From Streptomyces lateritius (GTDB lineage: Bacteria; Actinomycetota; Actinomycetes; Streptomycetales; Streptomycetaceae): a stretch of 64,000 nucleotides of DNA. Each line of letters opens with the position of its first letter. The stretch's first letter is position 1. Positions 34,271 to 41,563 of this stretch are shown here, in pieces. The translations under genes and the position numbers were made by a program. The stretch lies in NCBI RefSeq assembly GCF_014649715.1, contig NZ_BMTO01000008.1, positions 235,552 through 299,551 on the forward strand. The letters run 5' to 3'. The notes under the pieces are model-generated. The model saw nothing but the letters and a program-made list of their open reading frames with translations. It had not been told where the DNA came from and made no database searches.

Positions 34271-34465
34271 CGGGCCCGCCCCTGGCTGGCACGGACAACA
34301 CGACCAACGAAGGGGTGCAGGAGCCGGTCACGCGCCGTACGGGTGAGAGCGGGCCCGAACTCAGGTCCGTACCACCGCCCCCGAGGGTCGGATACGGCCG
34401 TCCGTGCCCCGGGCCACAGACGCGGCGGTCCGTGCCCCGGGCCCCCGGGCCCCCGCGCCCGCGGG

Positions 34466-34753
34466 TCAGACGCGGCCCCGGCACAGCTCCAGGACGGTCA
34501 TCGCGAGCGAGGTGCCCGGCTTGCCCAGCGCGTCCCGGTAGTGGCCCAGCACCTCCATCTCGCGCGCGAGGTTCACGCGGCGGCCGCCCGAGCCGATCCG
34601 GGCCTCCTGGATCACGGCCGAGACGGCCATACGTTCCTGGATCAGACCGATGATCCGGTCGTCGAGCGCGTCGATCCGCTCGCGGGCGTCGCCGATGAGC
34701 GCGGCCGCCTCGTCGGTACGGGCGCCGGTCTTCTCAGCGATGTTCACGGTCAT
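34466..34753 (-). CDS. Chorismate mutase (AroQ type)
   Basis: 95 residues, the size of a free-standing AroQ-fold chorismate mutase. It converts chorismate to prephenate, the branch point to phenylalanine and tyrosine, in the cytoplasm. Family features include ARERIDALDDRIIGLIQERM at the start of helix 1, with the conserved Arg and Asp, a basic segment GGRRVNLAREMEVL, and a C-terminal MTVLELCRGRV. The start is ATG 34753 after an AAGGAG ribosome site. Upstream on the same strand lie a 12-bp hairpin and a 23-codon leader frame rich in Thr, Phe and Tyr codons (34869-34940), suggesting attenuation by aromatic amino-acid supply. It is divergent from guaA. Confidence 0.88.
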   Translation of the reverse strand: MTVNIAEKTGARTDEAAALIGDARERIDALDDRIIGLIQERMAVSAVIQEARIGSGGRRVNLAREMEVLGHYRDALGKPGTSLAMTVLELCRGRV

Positions 34754-34811
34754 GGTGGGGCTCCTTGGGCTGTCGGTGTCGGCCGCCCCGGAGCGACATG
34801 GCCCGGAAACC

Positions 34812-34849
34812 ACGAAGCGCCCCGGGCCTTGTCGGCCCGGGGCGCCTCG
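34812..34849 (-). terminator. Attenuator-like terminator upstream of chorismate mutase
   Basis: A perfect 12-bp stem (34817-34828 with 34834-34845) with a 5-nt loop lies between the leader peptide stop (34869) and the chorismate mutase start (34753). On the minus strand it is followed by TTCGTGGTTT, a weak U-tract. Its 5' arm can alternatively pair over 7 bp (34833-34839 with 34896-34902) with the 3' half of the leader frame. Confidence 0.65.
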
Positions 34850-34868
34850 GAAGTCGCTTGTCAGTTGC

Positions 34869-34940
34869 TCAAGCAGCACGACCATGGCAGCCGGACGGGC
34901 CGGTGCCATAGGTAAAGACGAAGGTCGTGAGCTTGCGCAT
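34869..34940 (-). CDS. Putative aromatic leader peptide (23 aa)
   Basis: A minus-strand frame of 23 codons from ATG 34940 to TGA 34869, reading MRKLTTFVFTY and then GTGPSGCHGRAA. Phe, Phe and Tyr occur within five codons (positions 7, 9, 11). The -10 CATACT ends exactly six bases before the ATG and there is no Shine-Dalgarno, so the transcript is probably leaderless. A strong hairpin follows before chorismate mutase. This is the layout of a ribosome-mediated attenuator sensing aromatic amino acids, whose synthesis the downstream enzyme starts. It is not a known annotated leader to my knowledge, and the frame is too short for statistics. Confidence 0.55.
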   Translation of the reverse strand: MRKLTTFVFTYGTGPSGCHGRAA

Positions 34941-34946
34941 GCGGAC

Positions 34947-34977
34947 AGTATGGACCCCGCCCCGCTCCGTCGGCCAA
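34947..34977 (-). promoter_or_regulatory. Promoter of leader peptide and chorismate mutase
   Basis: Minus strand: -35 TTGGCC (34972-34977), 19-bp spacer, -10 CATACT (34947-34952), six bases, ATG 34940. The architecture is the same as the leaderless LysR promoter at 13074-13104. Confidence 0.55.
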
Positions 34978-35022
34978 ACCCGGTTCGGATGGTGAGACGA
35001 AAAGCGACTACCGACGCGCCGG

Positions 35023-35028
35023 TAGAAT
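35023..35028 (+). promoter_or_regulatory. Probable -10 element of guaA
   Basis: TAGAAT, a five-of-six match to the consensus -10, lies 55 bp before the guaA GTG. No good -35 is seen at normal spacing. A short G/C hairpin (about 35039-35053) lies in the leader. Confidence 0.45.
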
Positions 35029-35082
35029 CGACAAATAGCCCCCCTCTCGGGGGACCCTCCCTACCGCCGGAAGGCCGCCGTA

Positions 35083-36684
35083 GTGTCATCAGCGACTCCC
35101 GCTGCCGCGCCCGACGTCTCCAACCCGGACGTAGTCCTCGTTGTCGACTTCGGCGCCCAGTACGCCCAGCTCATCGCCCGCCGCGTCCGTGAGGCCCGGG
35201 TCTACAGCGAGATCGTCCCGTCCACCATGCCGGTGGCCGAGATGCTGGCCAAGAACCCCAAGGCGATCATCCTCTCCGGCGGCCCGTCCTCCGTGTACGC
35301 GGAGGGCGCCCCGCGCCTCGACCGCGCCATCTTCGAGGCCGGCGTTCCCGTCTTCGGCATGTGCTACGGCTTCCAGCTGATGGCGACCACCCTCGGTGGC
35401 ACCGTCGACAACACGGGCGCCCGTGAGTACGGCCGTACCCCGCTGTACGTCTCCAGGAGCGGCTCGACCCTCTTCGAGGGCACGCCGAGCGAGCAGTCCG
35501 TGTGGATGTCGCACGGCGACGCCTGCTCCGCCGCCCCCGAGGGCTTCGCCGTCACCGCGTCCACGGACGTCGTGCCGGTCGCGGCCTTCGAGAACGACGA
35601 GAAGAAGCTGTACGGCGTCCAGTACCACCCCGAGGTGCTGCACTCCACGCACGGGCAGCAGATCCTGGAGCACTTCCTCTACCGCGGCGCCGGCATCGAG
35701 CCGAGCTGGACCACCGGCAACGTCATCGAGGAGCAGGTCGCGGCCATCCGCGAGCAGGTCGGCACCAAGCGCGCCATCTGCGGTCTCTCCGGCGGCGTCG
35801 ACTCCGCCGTGGCCGCCGCGCTCGTGCAGAAGGCCATCGGCTCGCAGCTCACCTGCGTCTACGTCGACCACGGTCTGATGCGCAAGGGCGAGACCGAGCA
35901 GGTCGAGAAGGACTTCGTCGCCGCGACCGGCGTCCAGCTGAAGGTCGTCGACGCGCAGGAGCGATTCCTCACCGCGCTCGCCGGGGTCTCCGACCCCGAG
36001 GAGAAGCGGAAGATCATCGGCCGCGAGTTCATCCGCGTCTTCGAGCAGGCCCAGGCCGAGATCGTCGCCGAGTCGGCGGGCACCGGCGAGGACGTCGCCT
36101 TCCTCGTCCAGGGCACGCTCTACCCGGACATCGTCGAGTCCGGCGGCGGCACCGGCACCGCGAACATCAAGTCCCACCACAACGTGGGCGGACTCCCCGA
36201 GGACCTGGAGTTCGAGCTCGTCGAGCCGCTGCGCCAGCTGTTCAAGGACGAGGTCCGCATGGTCGGCCAGGAGCTCGGCCTGCCGGAGGAGATCGTCCAG
36301 CGCCAGCCCTTCCCCGGACCGGGCCTCGGCATCCGGATCGTCGGCGAGGTCACCAAGGAGCGGCTCGACCTGCTGCGCGAGGCCGACGCCATCGCCCGCG
36401 AGGAACTGACGGCCGCCGGTCTCGACCGCGAGATCTGGCAGTGCCCGGTCGTCCTGCTCGCCGACGTGCGCTCCGTGGGCGTCCAGGGTGACGGCCGGAC
36501 CTACGGCCACCCGATCGTCCTGCGCCCCGTCTCCTCCGAGGACGCGATGACGGCGGACTGGACGCGGATGCCGTACGACGTGCTGGCGAAGATCTCCACC
36601 CGGATCACCAACGAGGTCGCCGACGTGAACCGTGTGGTGCTCGACGTGACGAGCAAGCCGCCGGGCACCATCGAGTGGGAGTAG
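35083..36684 (+). CDS. guaA: GMP synthase (glutamine-hydrolysing)
   Basis: 533 residues, full length. Converts XMP to GMP with ATP and glutamine; the final step after GuaB, encoded 18 kb away in this window. Three modules are visible: class I glutamine amidotransferase (residues about 15-205; nucleophile Cys in VFGMCYGFQLMA, VQYHPEV for the His), ATP pyrophosphatase (about 215-400; P-loop GLSGGVDSAVAAAL) and the C-terminal dimerisation domain (about 405-533, ending VLDVTSKPPGTIEWE). The GTG at 35083 is placed eight bases after GGAAGG. It is followed by a hairpin terminator. Confidence 0.97.
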   Translation: MSSATPAAAPDVSNPDVVLVVDFGAQYAQLIARRVREARVYSEIVPSTMPVAEMLAKNPKAIILSGGPSSVYAEGAPRLDRAIFEAGVPVFGMCYGFQLMATTLGGTVDNTGAREYGRTPLYVSRSGSTLFEGTPSEQSVWMSHGDACSAAPEGFAVTASTDVVPVAAFENDEKKLYGVQYHPEVLHSTHGQQILEHFLYRGAGIEPSWTTGNVIEEQVAAIREQVGTKRAICGLSGGVDSAVAAALVQKAIGSQLTCVYVDHGLMRKGETEQVEKDFVAATGVQLKVVDAQERFLTALAGVSDPEEKRKIIGREFIRVFEQAQAEIVAESAGTGEDVAFLVQGTLYPDIVESGGGTGTANIKSHHNVGGLPEDLEFELVEPLRQLFKDEVRMVGQELGLPEEIVQRQPFPGPGLGIRIVGEVTKERLDLLREADAIAREELTAAGLDREIWQCPVVLLADVRSVGVQGDGRTYGHPIVLRPVSSEDAMTADWTRMPYDVLAKISTRITNEVADVNRVVLDVTSKPPGTIEWE

Positions 36685-36702
36685 TCCCTCCGCGCCGTCG
36701 TT

Positions 36703-36735
36703 CGAAGCCGCCGTCCCTCGTGGGCGGCGGCTTCG
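36703..36735. terminator. Terminator after guaA
   Basis: CGAAGCCGCCG (36703-36713) pairs over 11 bp with CGGCGGCTTCG (36725-36735), with further weak pairs inside. Confidence 0.85.
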
Positions 36736-36835
36736 CCGTCTCTCCGTCGCGTGTTCCGGTCGCGTGTTTCCATGGCGTGTTTCCGTGGCGTACGGACTCT
36801 GGTGAGTTGCGCGGCCCGGCGTTACCTTCCCGCGC

Positions 36836-37630
36836 ATGAGCGAGACACCGGCCCCGGCCCCCGTACCCGTCGCCCGGCTCCACTTCGCCATGCCGCCCGT
36901 CCACGAGACCGCCGAGGAGGAACGGGCGTACCGCAAGCAGCGGCTCGCGGGCGCGCTGCGACTCTTCGCGCGGTTCGGGTACGAGGAGGGCGTCTCGGGT
37001 CATGTCACCGCACGCGACCCTGGATTCGCCGACTGTTTCTGGGTGAACCCCTTCGGGGCCCCGTTCGCCGAGCTGACCGCGAGCGACCTCCTCCTGGTCG
37101 ACGGGGACGGCAGGGTCGTCCACGGCGGCCATCATGTGAACCAGGCCGCCTTCACCGTCCACGCACAGGTCCACCGGGCCAGGCCCGACGTCGTCGCCGT
37201 CGCCCACACCCACTCCACGTACGGGCGGGCGCTCGCCGCGCTCGGCGAACTGATCGAGCCGATCACACAGGAGGCCTGCGGTTTCTACCAGGACCACGCG
37301 CTCTTCGACGCGTACACCGGGGTCGCGGTCGACCGGGAGGAGGGGCGCCGGATCGCCACCGCCCTCGGCCCGTACAAGGCGATCGTGCTGCGCAACCACG
37401 GTCTGCTGACCGTCGGGGGCTCGGTGGACGCGGCGGCCTGGTGGTTCATCGCGATGGAGCGCTGCGCCCAGGTGCAGCTGACCGCGCGCGCGGCGGGCAG
37501 GCCGGTCCCGATCGGTCACCGGGAGGCGGTCGCCACCCGCGACCAGCTCGGCACCGATCTGGCCGCGTGGATCAACTACCAGCCGCTGTGGCGTCGGATC
37601 AGCCGCGCGGAACCCGAACTCCTGTCGTAG
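36836..37630 (+). CDS. Class II aldolase/adducin family protein
   Basis: 264 residues. Zinc-dependent class II aldolase/epimerase fold: EGVSGHVTARDP near residue 47, FWVNPFGAPFAELTASDLLL, the metal-binding AHTHSTYG, and the late catalytic region IVLRNHGLLTVGGSVDAAAW. The family includes fuculose-phosphate aldolases, ribulose-5-phosphate epimerases and non-enzymatic adducin relatives; no sugar-specific signature decides here. The start is ATG 36836, 100 bp behind the guaA terminator. There are no pathway partners adjacent, so the role is open. Confidence 0.9.
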   Translation: MSETPAPAPVPVARLHFAMPPVHETAEEERAYRKQRLAGALRLFARFGYEEGVSGHVTARDPGFADCFWVNPFGAPFAELTASDLLLVDGDGRVVHGGHHVNQAAFTVHAQVHRARPDVVAVAHTHSTYGRALAALGELIEPITQEACGFYQDHALFDAYTGVAVDREEGRRIATALGPYKAIVLRNHGLLTVGGSVDAAAWWFIAMERCAQVQLTARAAGRPVPIGHREAVATRDQLGTDLAAWINYQPLWRRISRAEPELLS

Positions 37631-37674
37631 AGCGGCGCTGCAAACGGCACTTCAGCTGTCCTTACGTCAATGTG

Positions 37675-39015
37675 ATGACGGTTCAATCACTCTCGCGCGG
37701 GGCGCTCGAAGCATGTGGGGCACGTTTCGATACGGCACAATTCCCGATAATCACCGGCGAGTTGACTGATCGGGAAGTGAGCGCCGTGGCGGTGCAAGAG
37801 GCCAGACAGTGCGGTGACCACGCGCGGTGCGCAGAGGGCGGACGAGCGGGGCACCGGCGCGCCGTCGCCGCGTTCCTCGCCCGACGGGACGAGCTCGCCG
37901 CGGGGCAGGGGGTGCCGGCGGCCGTCGCCCACTCCCCGGGCGCCTCCCGGCAGTGGGTCTCCGACGAGCTCGCCGAGTCCGCCCGCACCGTCGCCGCGCG
38001 GGGCCGCGAGGCCGGCGAAGCCTGGCTCCGGCGGGTCCGGCGCGTCACCTTCGGCGTGCTCGGCGGCGCCGTCCTCGCCCTGCTCCTCGGACAGGCGCTC
38101 ACGGCCATCGGCACGGGGTGGACCGGCGCGCGTACGGCCGCGCTGGCCGCGACCCTCGTCCTCGCCGCCCTGCTGACCGGCGCCGGCCACGCCCACCGGG
38201 CGCGCGGCGGGATCCTCGCGCCGCTGATCGGGGAGGACAACCGGCTCTCGACCTCCCGTGCGGTCGCCGCCTCTTGGCTCCTCTTCGCCGTCTGGACCGT
38301 GCTCTTCCTCGCGCTGCGGCTGGTCACCGGAGCCGACCGGGTCGGCCTCGGGCCCGCGCGCGGCGCCGGACTGCTGACCGCCTTCGCGCTGACGGCGGCC
38401 GTCGCCGTCGCCGTCCGGCGGATCGTGTGGGTGCGGATCGTGGGGCAGCGGCTGCAGAAGATCCGCGCCGACCGCCCCCGTGCGGCCGACCTGCTGTGCG
38501 ACGACAACGGCCGGGCGAGCCTCACCGACCTCCAGTACGTCCTGGTGACCGGGGCCGTCCTCGTCCTCGGCGCCGTCCGGCTCGGGCGTGACCCCGACCG
38601 GCTGCCCGCCCTGCCGTGGAGCCTGGTTCTCCTCGTCGCCGTGTCGGCGGCCGGCTATCTCGCCGGGAAGTGTGCGGAGGGCGGCCGGCCCACGATCCTC
38701 GCCGTCGTCCGGTCCCGCGAGGCGGGCGACCTGGACGCCCCGATCCGTACCGGGGACGACATCGAGATCCGGGGCGCCGGGTTCGTCCCGGCCGGCGCCG
38801 AGAGCCCGGACGCCCTGACTCGTCTGGTCGTGCGCGTCGGCCCCGTCCACGCGCACGTCCCCCTGATCCCGGTCCCGGGCGGCTTCGCCAACCCGACGGA
38901 CGCGACCCTGACCGTGCCGCTCCCGGTGGACGTGGAGCCGGGGCGGGTCGAGGTGTGGGTGGTGACGGCCGCGGGCGTGGAGACCAACCGGGTCACGATC
39001 GACGTCGTCGACTGA
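37675..39015 (+). CDS. Uncharacterised multi-pass membrane protein
   Basis: 446 residues from ATG 37675, though later GTGs around 37777-37814 are possible because the first 45 residues are atypical and no good ribosome site marks the start. About residues 125-340 hold some six hydrophobic segments (FGVLGGAVLALLLGQALTAI, SWLLFAVWTVLFLALRLV, GLLTAFALTAAVAVAV). The C-terminal 110 residues are beta-rich (DDIEIRGAGFVPAGA, then VEVWVVTAAGVETNRVTI), recalling an IPT/TIG-type immunoglobulin fold. No family is recognised. The base composition matches its neighbours. A DoxX protein gene follows at 108 bp. Confidence 0.75.
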   Translation: MTVQSLSRGALEACGARFDTAQFPIITGELTDREVSAVAVQEARQCGDHARCAEGGRAGHRRAVAAFLARRDELAAGQGVPAAVAHSPGASRQWVSDELAESARTVAARGREAGEAWLRRVRRVTFGVLGGAVLALLLGQALTAIGTGWTGARTAALAATLVLAALLTGAGHAHRARGGILAPLIGEDNRLSTSRAVAASWLLFAVWTVLFLALRLVTGADRVGLGPARGAGLLTAFALTAAVAVAVRRIVWVRIVGQRLQKIRADRPRAADLLCDDNGRASLTDLQYVLVTGAVLVLGAVRLGRDPDRLPALPWSLVLLVAVSAAGYLAGKCAEGGRPTILAVVRSREAGDLDAPIRTGDDIEIRGAGFVPAGAESPDALTRLVVRVGPVHAHVPLIPVPGGFANPTDATLTVPLPVDVEPGRVEVWVVTAAGVETNRVTIDVVD

Positions 39016-39122
39016 GCCTCGGCCGAGCCACCTGAACTCCGGGCGTGTTCTCCGCGTATCCAGATGCGGGGGGTCCGAGGACAATCGGTTCTGCGGACAG
39101 GGCGTGGAGAGGCGGGCCGGTG

Positions 39123-39710
39123 ATGTCAGGACGCATGCGCGGTACGAACGGGACGCGCGGGGAGCACGGAGCGTACGGGCCCGCGGGCGGCGACCGGGGC
39201 GGCCACGGCGGCCCCGCTGGTACGGGCGGGCCGGGCGGGCTCACCGGGTGGAAGGCCACCGCCTCGCGGTACGCCCTGCTGCCGCTGCGTGTCTTCCTCG
39301 GGGTCACCTTCATCTACGCCGGGCTCGACAAGCTCACCGACCCCTCCTTCATGGCCGACACCGGCAGCGGATCCATCGGCGAGATGATGCGCGGCGTGCG
39401 GGACACCTCGGCCGTCCCCGCCCTCGTCGACCTGGCGCTCAAGAGCCCCACCGGCTTCGGCCACGCCATCGCCATCGGGGAACTCGCCGTCGGCATCGGC
39501 ACCCTGGTGGGCCTCTACGCCCGGCTGGCCGCGCTCGGCGGCGCGCTGATCTCACTGAGCCTGTGGTTGACCGTGAGCTGGCAGACCGACCCGTACTACT
39601 ACGGCAACGACCTCGCCTATCTGATGTCCTGGCTGCCGCTGGTGCTGGCCGGGGCCTCGATGTTCTCGGTCGACGCGGTCCTCGCCGAACGGCGGCGGCG
39701 GATCCGGTAG
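39123..39710 (+). CDS. DoxX family membrane protein
   Basis: 195 residues. After about 45 Gly/Arg-rich residues come four membrane helices typical of DoxX (LPLRVFLGVTFIYAGLDKLT, FGHAIAIGELAVGIGTLVGL, LGGALISLSLWLTVSW and a last segment before the end). DoxX proteins are small quinone- or redox-associated membrane proteins of poorly defined function. ATG 39123 was chosen; GTG 39120 is equally close to the GGAGAGG site. Its last 94 bp overlap the antisense 87-residue membrane gene. Confidence 0.88.
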   Translation: MSGRMRGTNGTRGEHGAYGPAGGDRGGHGGPAGTGGPGGLTGWKATASRYALLPLRVFLGVTFIYAGLDKLTDPSFMADTGSGSIGEMMRGVRDTSAVPALVDLALKSPTGFGHAIAIGELAVGIGTLVGLYARLAALGGALISLSLWLTVSWQTDPYYYGNDLAYLMSWLPLVLAGASMFSVDAVLAERRRRIR

Positions 39711-39880
39711 GCGATCCACGTCGCGAGCGCGGCCGTCCCCAGACCGCCGCAGAGCACCGGGACGACTCCGTACCAGGGCGTCACCCAGGCGTCGGCGGCA
39801 TCGCCCGCGTACAGCACGGCGAGCCCGAGGGCGGTCCCGCCGGCGATCAGCCGGCCCGGACGGAACTCATGAAGAAGCAC
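39617..39880 (-). CDS. Small membrane protein (87 aa)
   Basis: 87 residues with two hydrophobic segments (LIAGGTALGLAVLYAGDAAD and VVPVLCGGLGTAALATWIAY) followed by a basic cluster RIRRRRS and a hydrophilic tail. It starts inside the 3' end of the PspC/LiaF-like gene (14-bp overlap), in the same direction, suggesting coupling. Its 3' third runs antisense through the end of the DoxX gene. The membrane topology and coupling argue for a real gene. No family function known. Confidence 0.7.
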   Translation of the reverse strand: MLLHEFRPGRLIAGGTALGLAVLYAGDAADAWVTPWYGVVPVLCGGLGTAALATWIAYRIRRRRSARTASTENIEAPASTSGSQDIR

Positions 39881-41222
39881 GGGTGACCTCCACCTGTCCG
39901 AGACCGACCTCGAGGGACAGGTTCAGCGTCCCGGCCGGGACGGTGCCCGCCGGAGGGGTGAGCGTACGGGTCTCGTCGCGGTCCGGGGCGATGTCGATGT
40001 CACCGGGGCGCTGCTGCGGCAGTTGCAGATCACCCAGGCCCACCTGGGCCCGCAGTTTCACGGTGACGTTCCTCGGAACGACCACTTCGAGCTTTCCGGC
40101 ACCGACCTCCACCGTGGCGCCGACCGCCGTTCCCGCCGGGACCGCGAGGCGCGACAGATCGAGCGTGCCGACGCCCGTTCCCAGTTCGTAGCGCGGCTGG
40201 ACGGCGGCGACCGACGCCGGCTCCCAGGTCGTACGGACCCAGTCCGTCGAGATCTCCTTCGGCAGGGCGGCGGACACGGCGAGCAGGCCGGCGGTGACCA
40301 CGGTCAGGAAGATCGTGCCGAAGCCGGTCCGGCCGAGGAAACTGGCGACCACCAGGCCGAGGCCGAACACCGCGAGGGCGGCGACCAGGCCGATCTGCAG
40401 GCTCGTGCCGAGCGGATGCGTCTCCCAGGAGAGCCCCGTGCCGAGCCCGCCTGCCGGCAGGGCGAGCAGGAAGAGCAGGCCGCCGATGGAGCGCGGGCCG
40501 CGCCGGACGCTCGCCGCCGGGGGACGCGCACCGTCCTCGGGGACGCTCACGCCCCACTGGCCGCCGGGCACCGGCTTCTCGCCGTTCTCGAGCCTGCCGT
40601 CCGGGCCCACCACGCCGTGAGGGCCCCAGAGATAGCCGACCGCGATCCTTCCGGTCGAGCCGTCCTTGACTATCGGGTCCTTCCACCAGGACGGGAACTC
40701 CACCAGCGGCGGGGCCTTCGTCTCCGGCGGAGCCTCGGCCACCGCGTGCGCCGTCGCCGCGTCCATCCGGCCCTCGGCGTCACCGCCGACGGCCTGCCGG
40801 CGCCGCTGCGACCAGACCGCCGCGCCGCAGACCGCTGTCGACAGCATCATCGCGAACGCGATCGTCCCGCCGTTGTGCAGCATCGACAGGAAGATGCCGC
40901 AGCCGGTCAGCGCCATGAGCACGGCAGCGAGCGCGGCCCCGTCCACTCGGCCGGACAGCAGCCTGCGGCCCTGGTTCTCCTCCTCGCCGTCGAGCGGGAT
41001 CAGCAGCCACGCGAAGCCGTAGAAGATCAGCCCTATGCCGCTGAGCACGGACAGCACACCGACCGCGATCCGGAAGATCACCGGATCGAGATCGAAGTGC
41101 CGGCCCAGACCGCCGCACACACCCGCCACGACCTTCTGCCGCGGCGAGCGGCGCAGCGCCGTGACGGGCGGGGCCTCCGCCGACGGCGGGGCCCCGTGGT
41201 GCGAAGGCGTCGAACTCGTCAT
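39867..41222 (-). CDS. PspC domain protein with LiaF-like C-terminus
   Basis: 451 residues. The N-terminal PspC domain (about 20-75; VVAGVCGGLGRHFDLDPVIF, then a membrane helix) is followed by further membrane segments (about 80-130 and 235-300) and a C-terminal extracytoplasmic-type beta domain (VEVGAGKLEVVVPRNVTVKL, VGLGDLQLP) like the DUF2154 part of LiaF. In Firmicutes LiaF inhibits the LiaSR two-component system that senses envelope damage. Here the gene is divergent from a PspC histidine kinase and response regulator, so the three probably form a LiaFSR-like unit. ATG 41222; the start gap contains a dispersed repeat. Confidence 0.88.
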   Translation of the reverse strand: MTSSTPSHHGAPPSAEAPPVTALRRSPRQKVVAGVCGGLGRHFDLDPVIFRIAVGVLSVLSGIGLIFYGFAWLLIPLDGEEENQGRRLLSGRVDGAALAAVLMALTGCGIFLSMLHNGGTIAFAMMLSTAVCGAAVWSQRRRQAVGGDAEGRMDAATAHAVAEAPPETKAPPLVEFPSWWKDPIVKDGSTGRIAVGYLWGPHGVVGPDGRLENGEKPVPGGQWGVSVPEDGARPPAASVRRGPRSIGGLLFLLALPAGGLGTGLSWETHPLGTSLQIGLVAALAVFGLGLVVASFLGRTGFGTIFLTVVTAGLLAVSAALPKEISTDWVRTTWEPASVAAVQPRYELGTGVGTLDLSRLAVPAGTAVGATVEVGAGKLEVVVPRNVTVKLRAQVGLGDLQLPQQRPGDIDIAPDRDETRTLTPPAGTVPAGTLNLSLEVGLGQVEVTRASS

Positions 41223-41323
41223 GGCTCCATGGTGACGGCCGGTCGCCTCCCGCGGCACCGGGGACGACCCTGGCCCGACCCTGATATTCCGCGGGCATCC
41301 GGGACGGGGGGAAGTCCGGAGGC

Positions 41324-41502
41324 TAGGTCGTGTCCGGAAAGGAGCGCCGTCTGCCCGCAGGGCAGGGCCAGCGGCGTCCGGTGCGTGCGATCGCAAGGCG
41401 GAGGGCCGCCCTCGTACCGGGCGTACTCGGGTGATCCCGACAACGCGGCGAGCGTGCGTGCCAGGCGTCGCGGGCCAGGCGGGACTTTCCGGACACGGCC
41501 TC
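41324..41502. repeat. Dispersed intergenic repeat with terminal inverted repeats
   Basis: About 179 bp bounded by inverted ends GGTCGTGTCCGGAAAG (41326-41341) and CTTTCCGGACACGGCC (41485-41500), matching at 15 of 16 positions. The interior contains further small hairpins, for example CTGCCC-GCA-GGGCAG (41351-41365). There is no coding frame, so it resembles a MITE or structured palindromic unit. A relic with both ends but without the middle is at 12295-12333. I believe near-identical copies are common in Streptomyces intergenic regions (from memory). It occupies the divergent gap between the PspC/LiaF gene and the histidine kinase. Confidence 0.8.
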
Positions 41503-41563
41503 GGGGGCATCTCAGGGGCCGACCCTGATGTGCCCGCCCGGCCGAACGTGTGACGATCGGGAC

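Larger units (their letters stand above)
33718..34465. other. Gene-less interval with several terminator-like hairpins
   Basis: 748 bp between the GMC oxidoreductase and chorismate mutase. Apart from the GMC terminator it holds hairpins at 33925-33964, 34121-34154 and 34251-34270, the last followed by six T. Open frames here (up to about 120 codons) have no ribosome site and plain Arg/Pro/Gly composition, and are judged non-coding. A 14-bp direct repeat (CCGTGCCCCGGGCC at 34401 and 34430) is also present. Confidence 0.6.

Noticed and set aside
33837..34346. Open frames of 105-170 codons on both strands in the interval between the GMC oxidoreductase and chorismate mutase
   Set aside because: They run through strong hairpins, lack ribosome sites and have Arg/Pro/Gly-dominated composition without any recognisable segment.
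37675..37815. A separate small gene at the start of the membrane protein frame, because the first 45 residues look unlike the rest
   Set aside because: There is no stop codon between the two parts and no second ribosome site; an uncertain start codon explains it better.
41324..41502. Insertion sequence or transposase remnant
   Set aside because: The element has terminal inverted repeats but no coding frame of transposase type and is only about 180 bp, so it is listed as a repeat.
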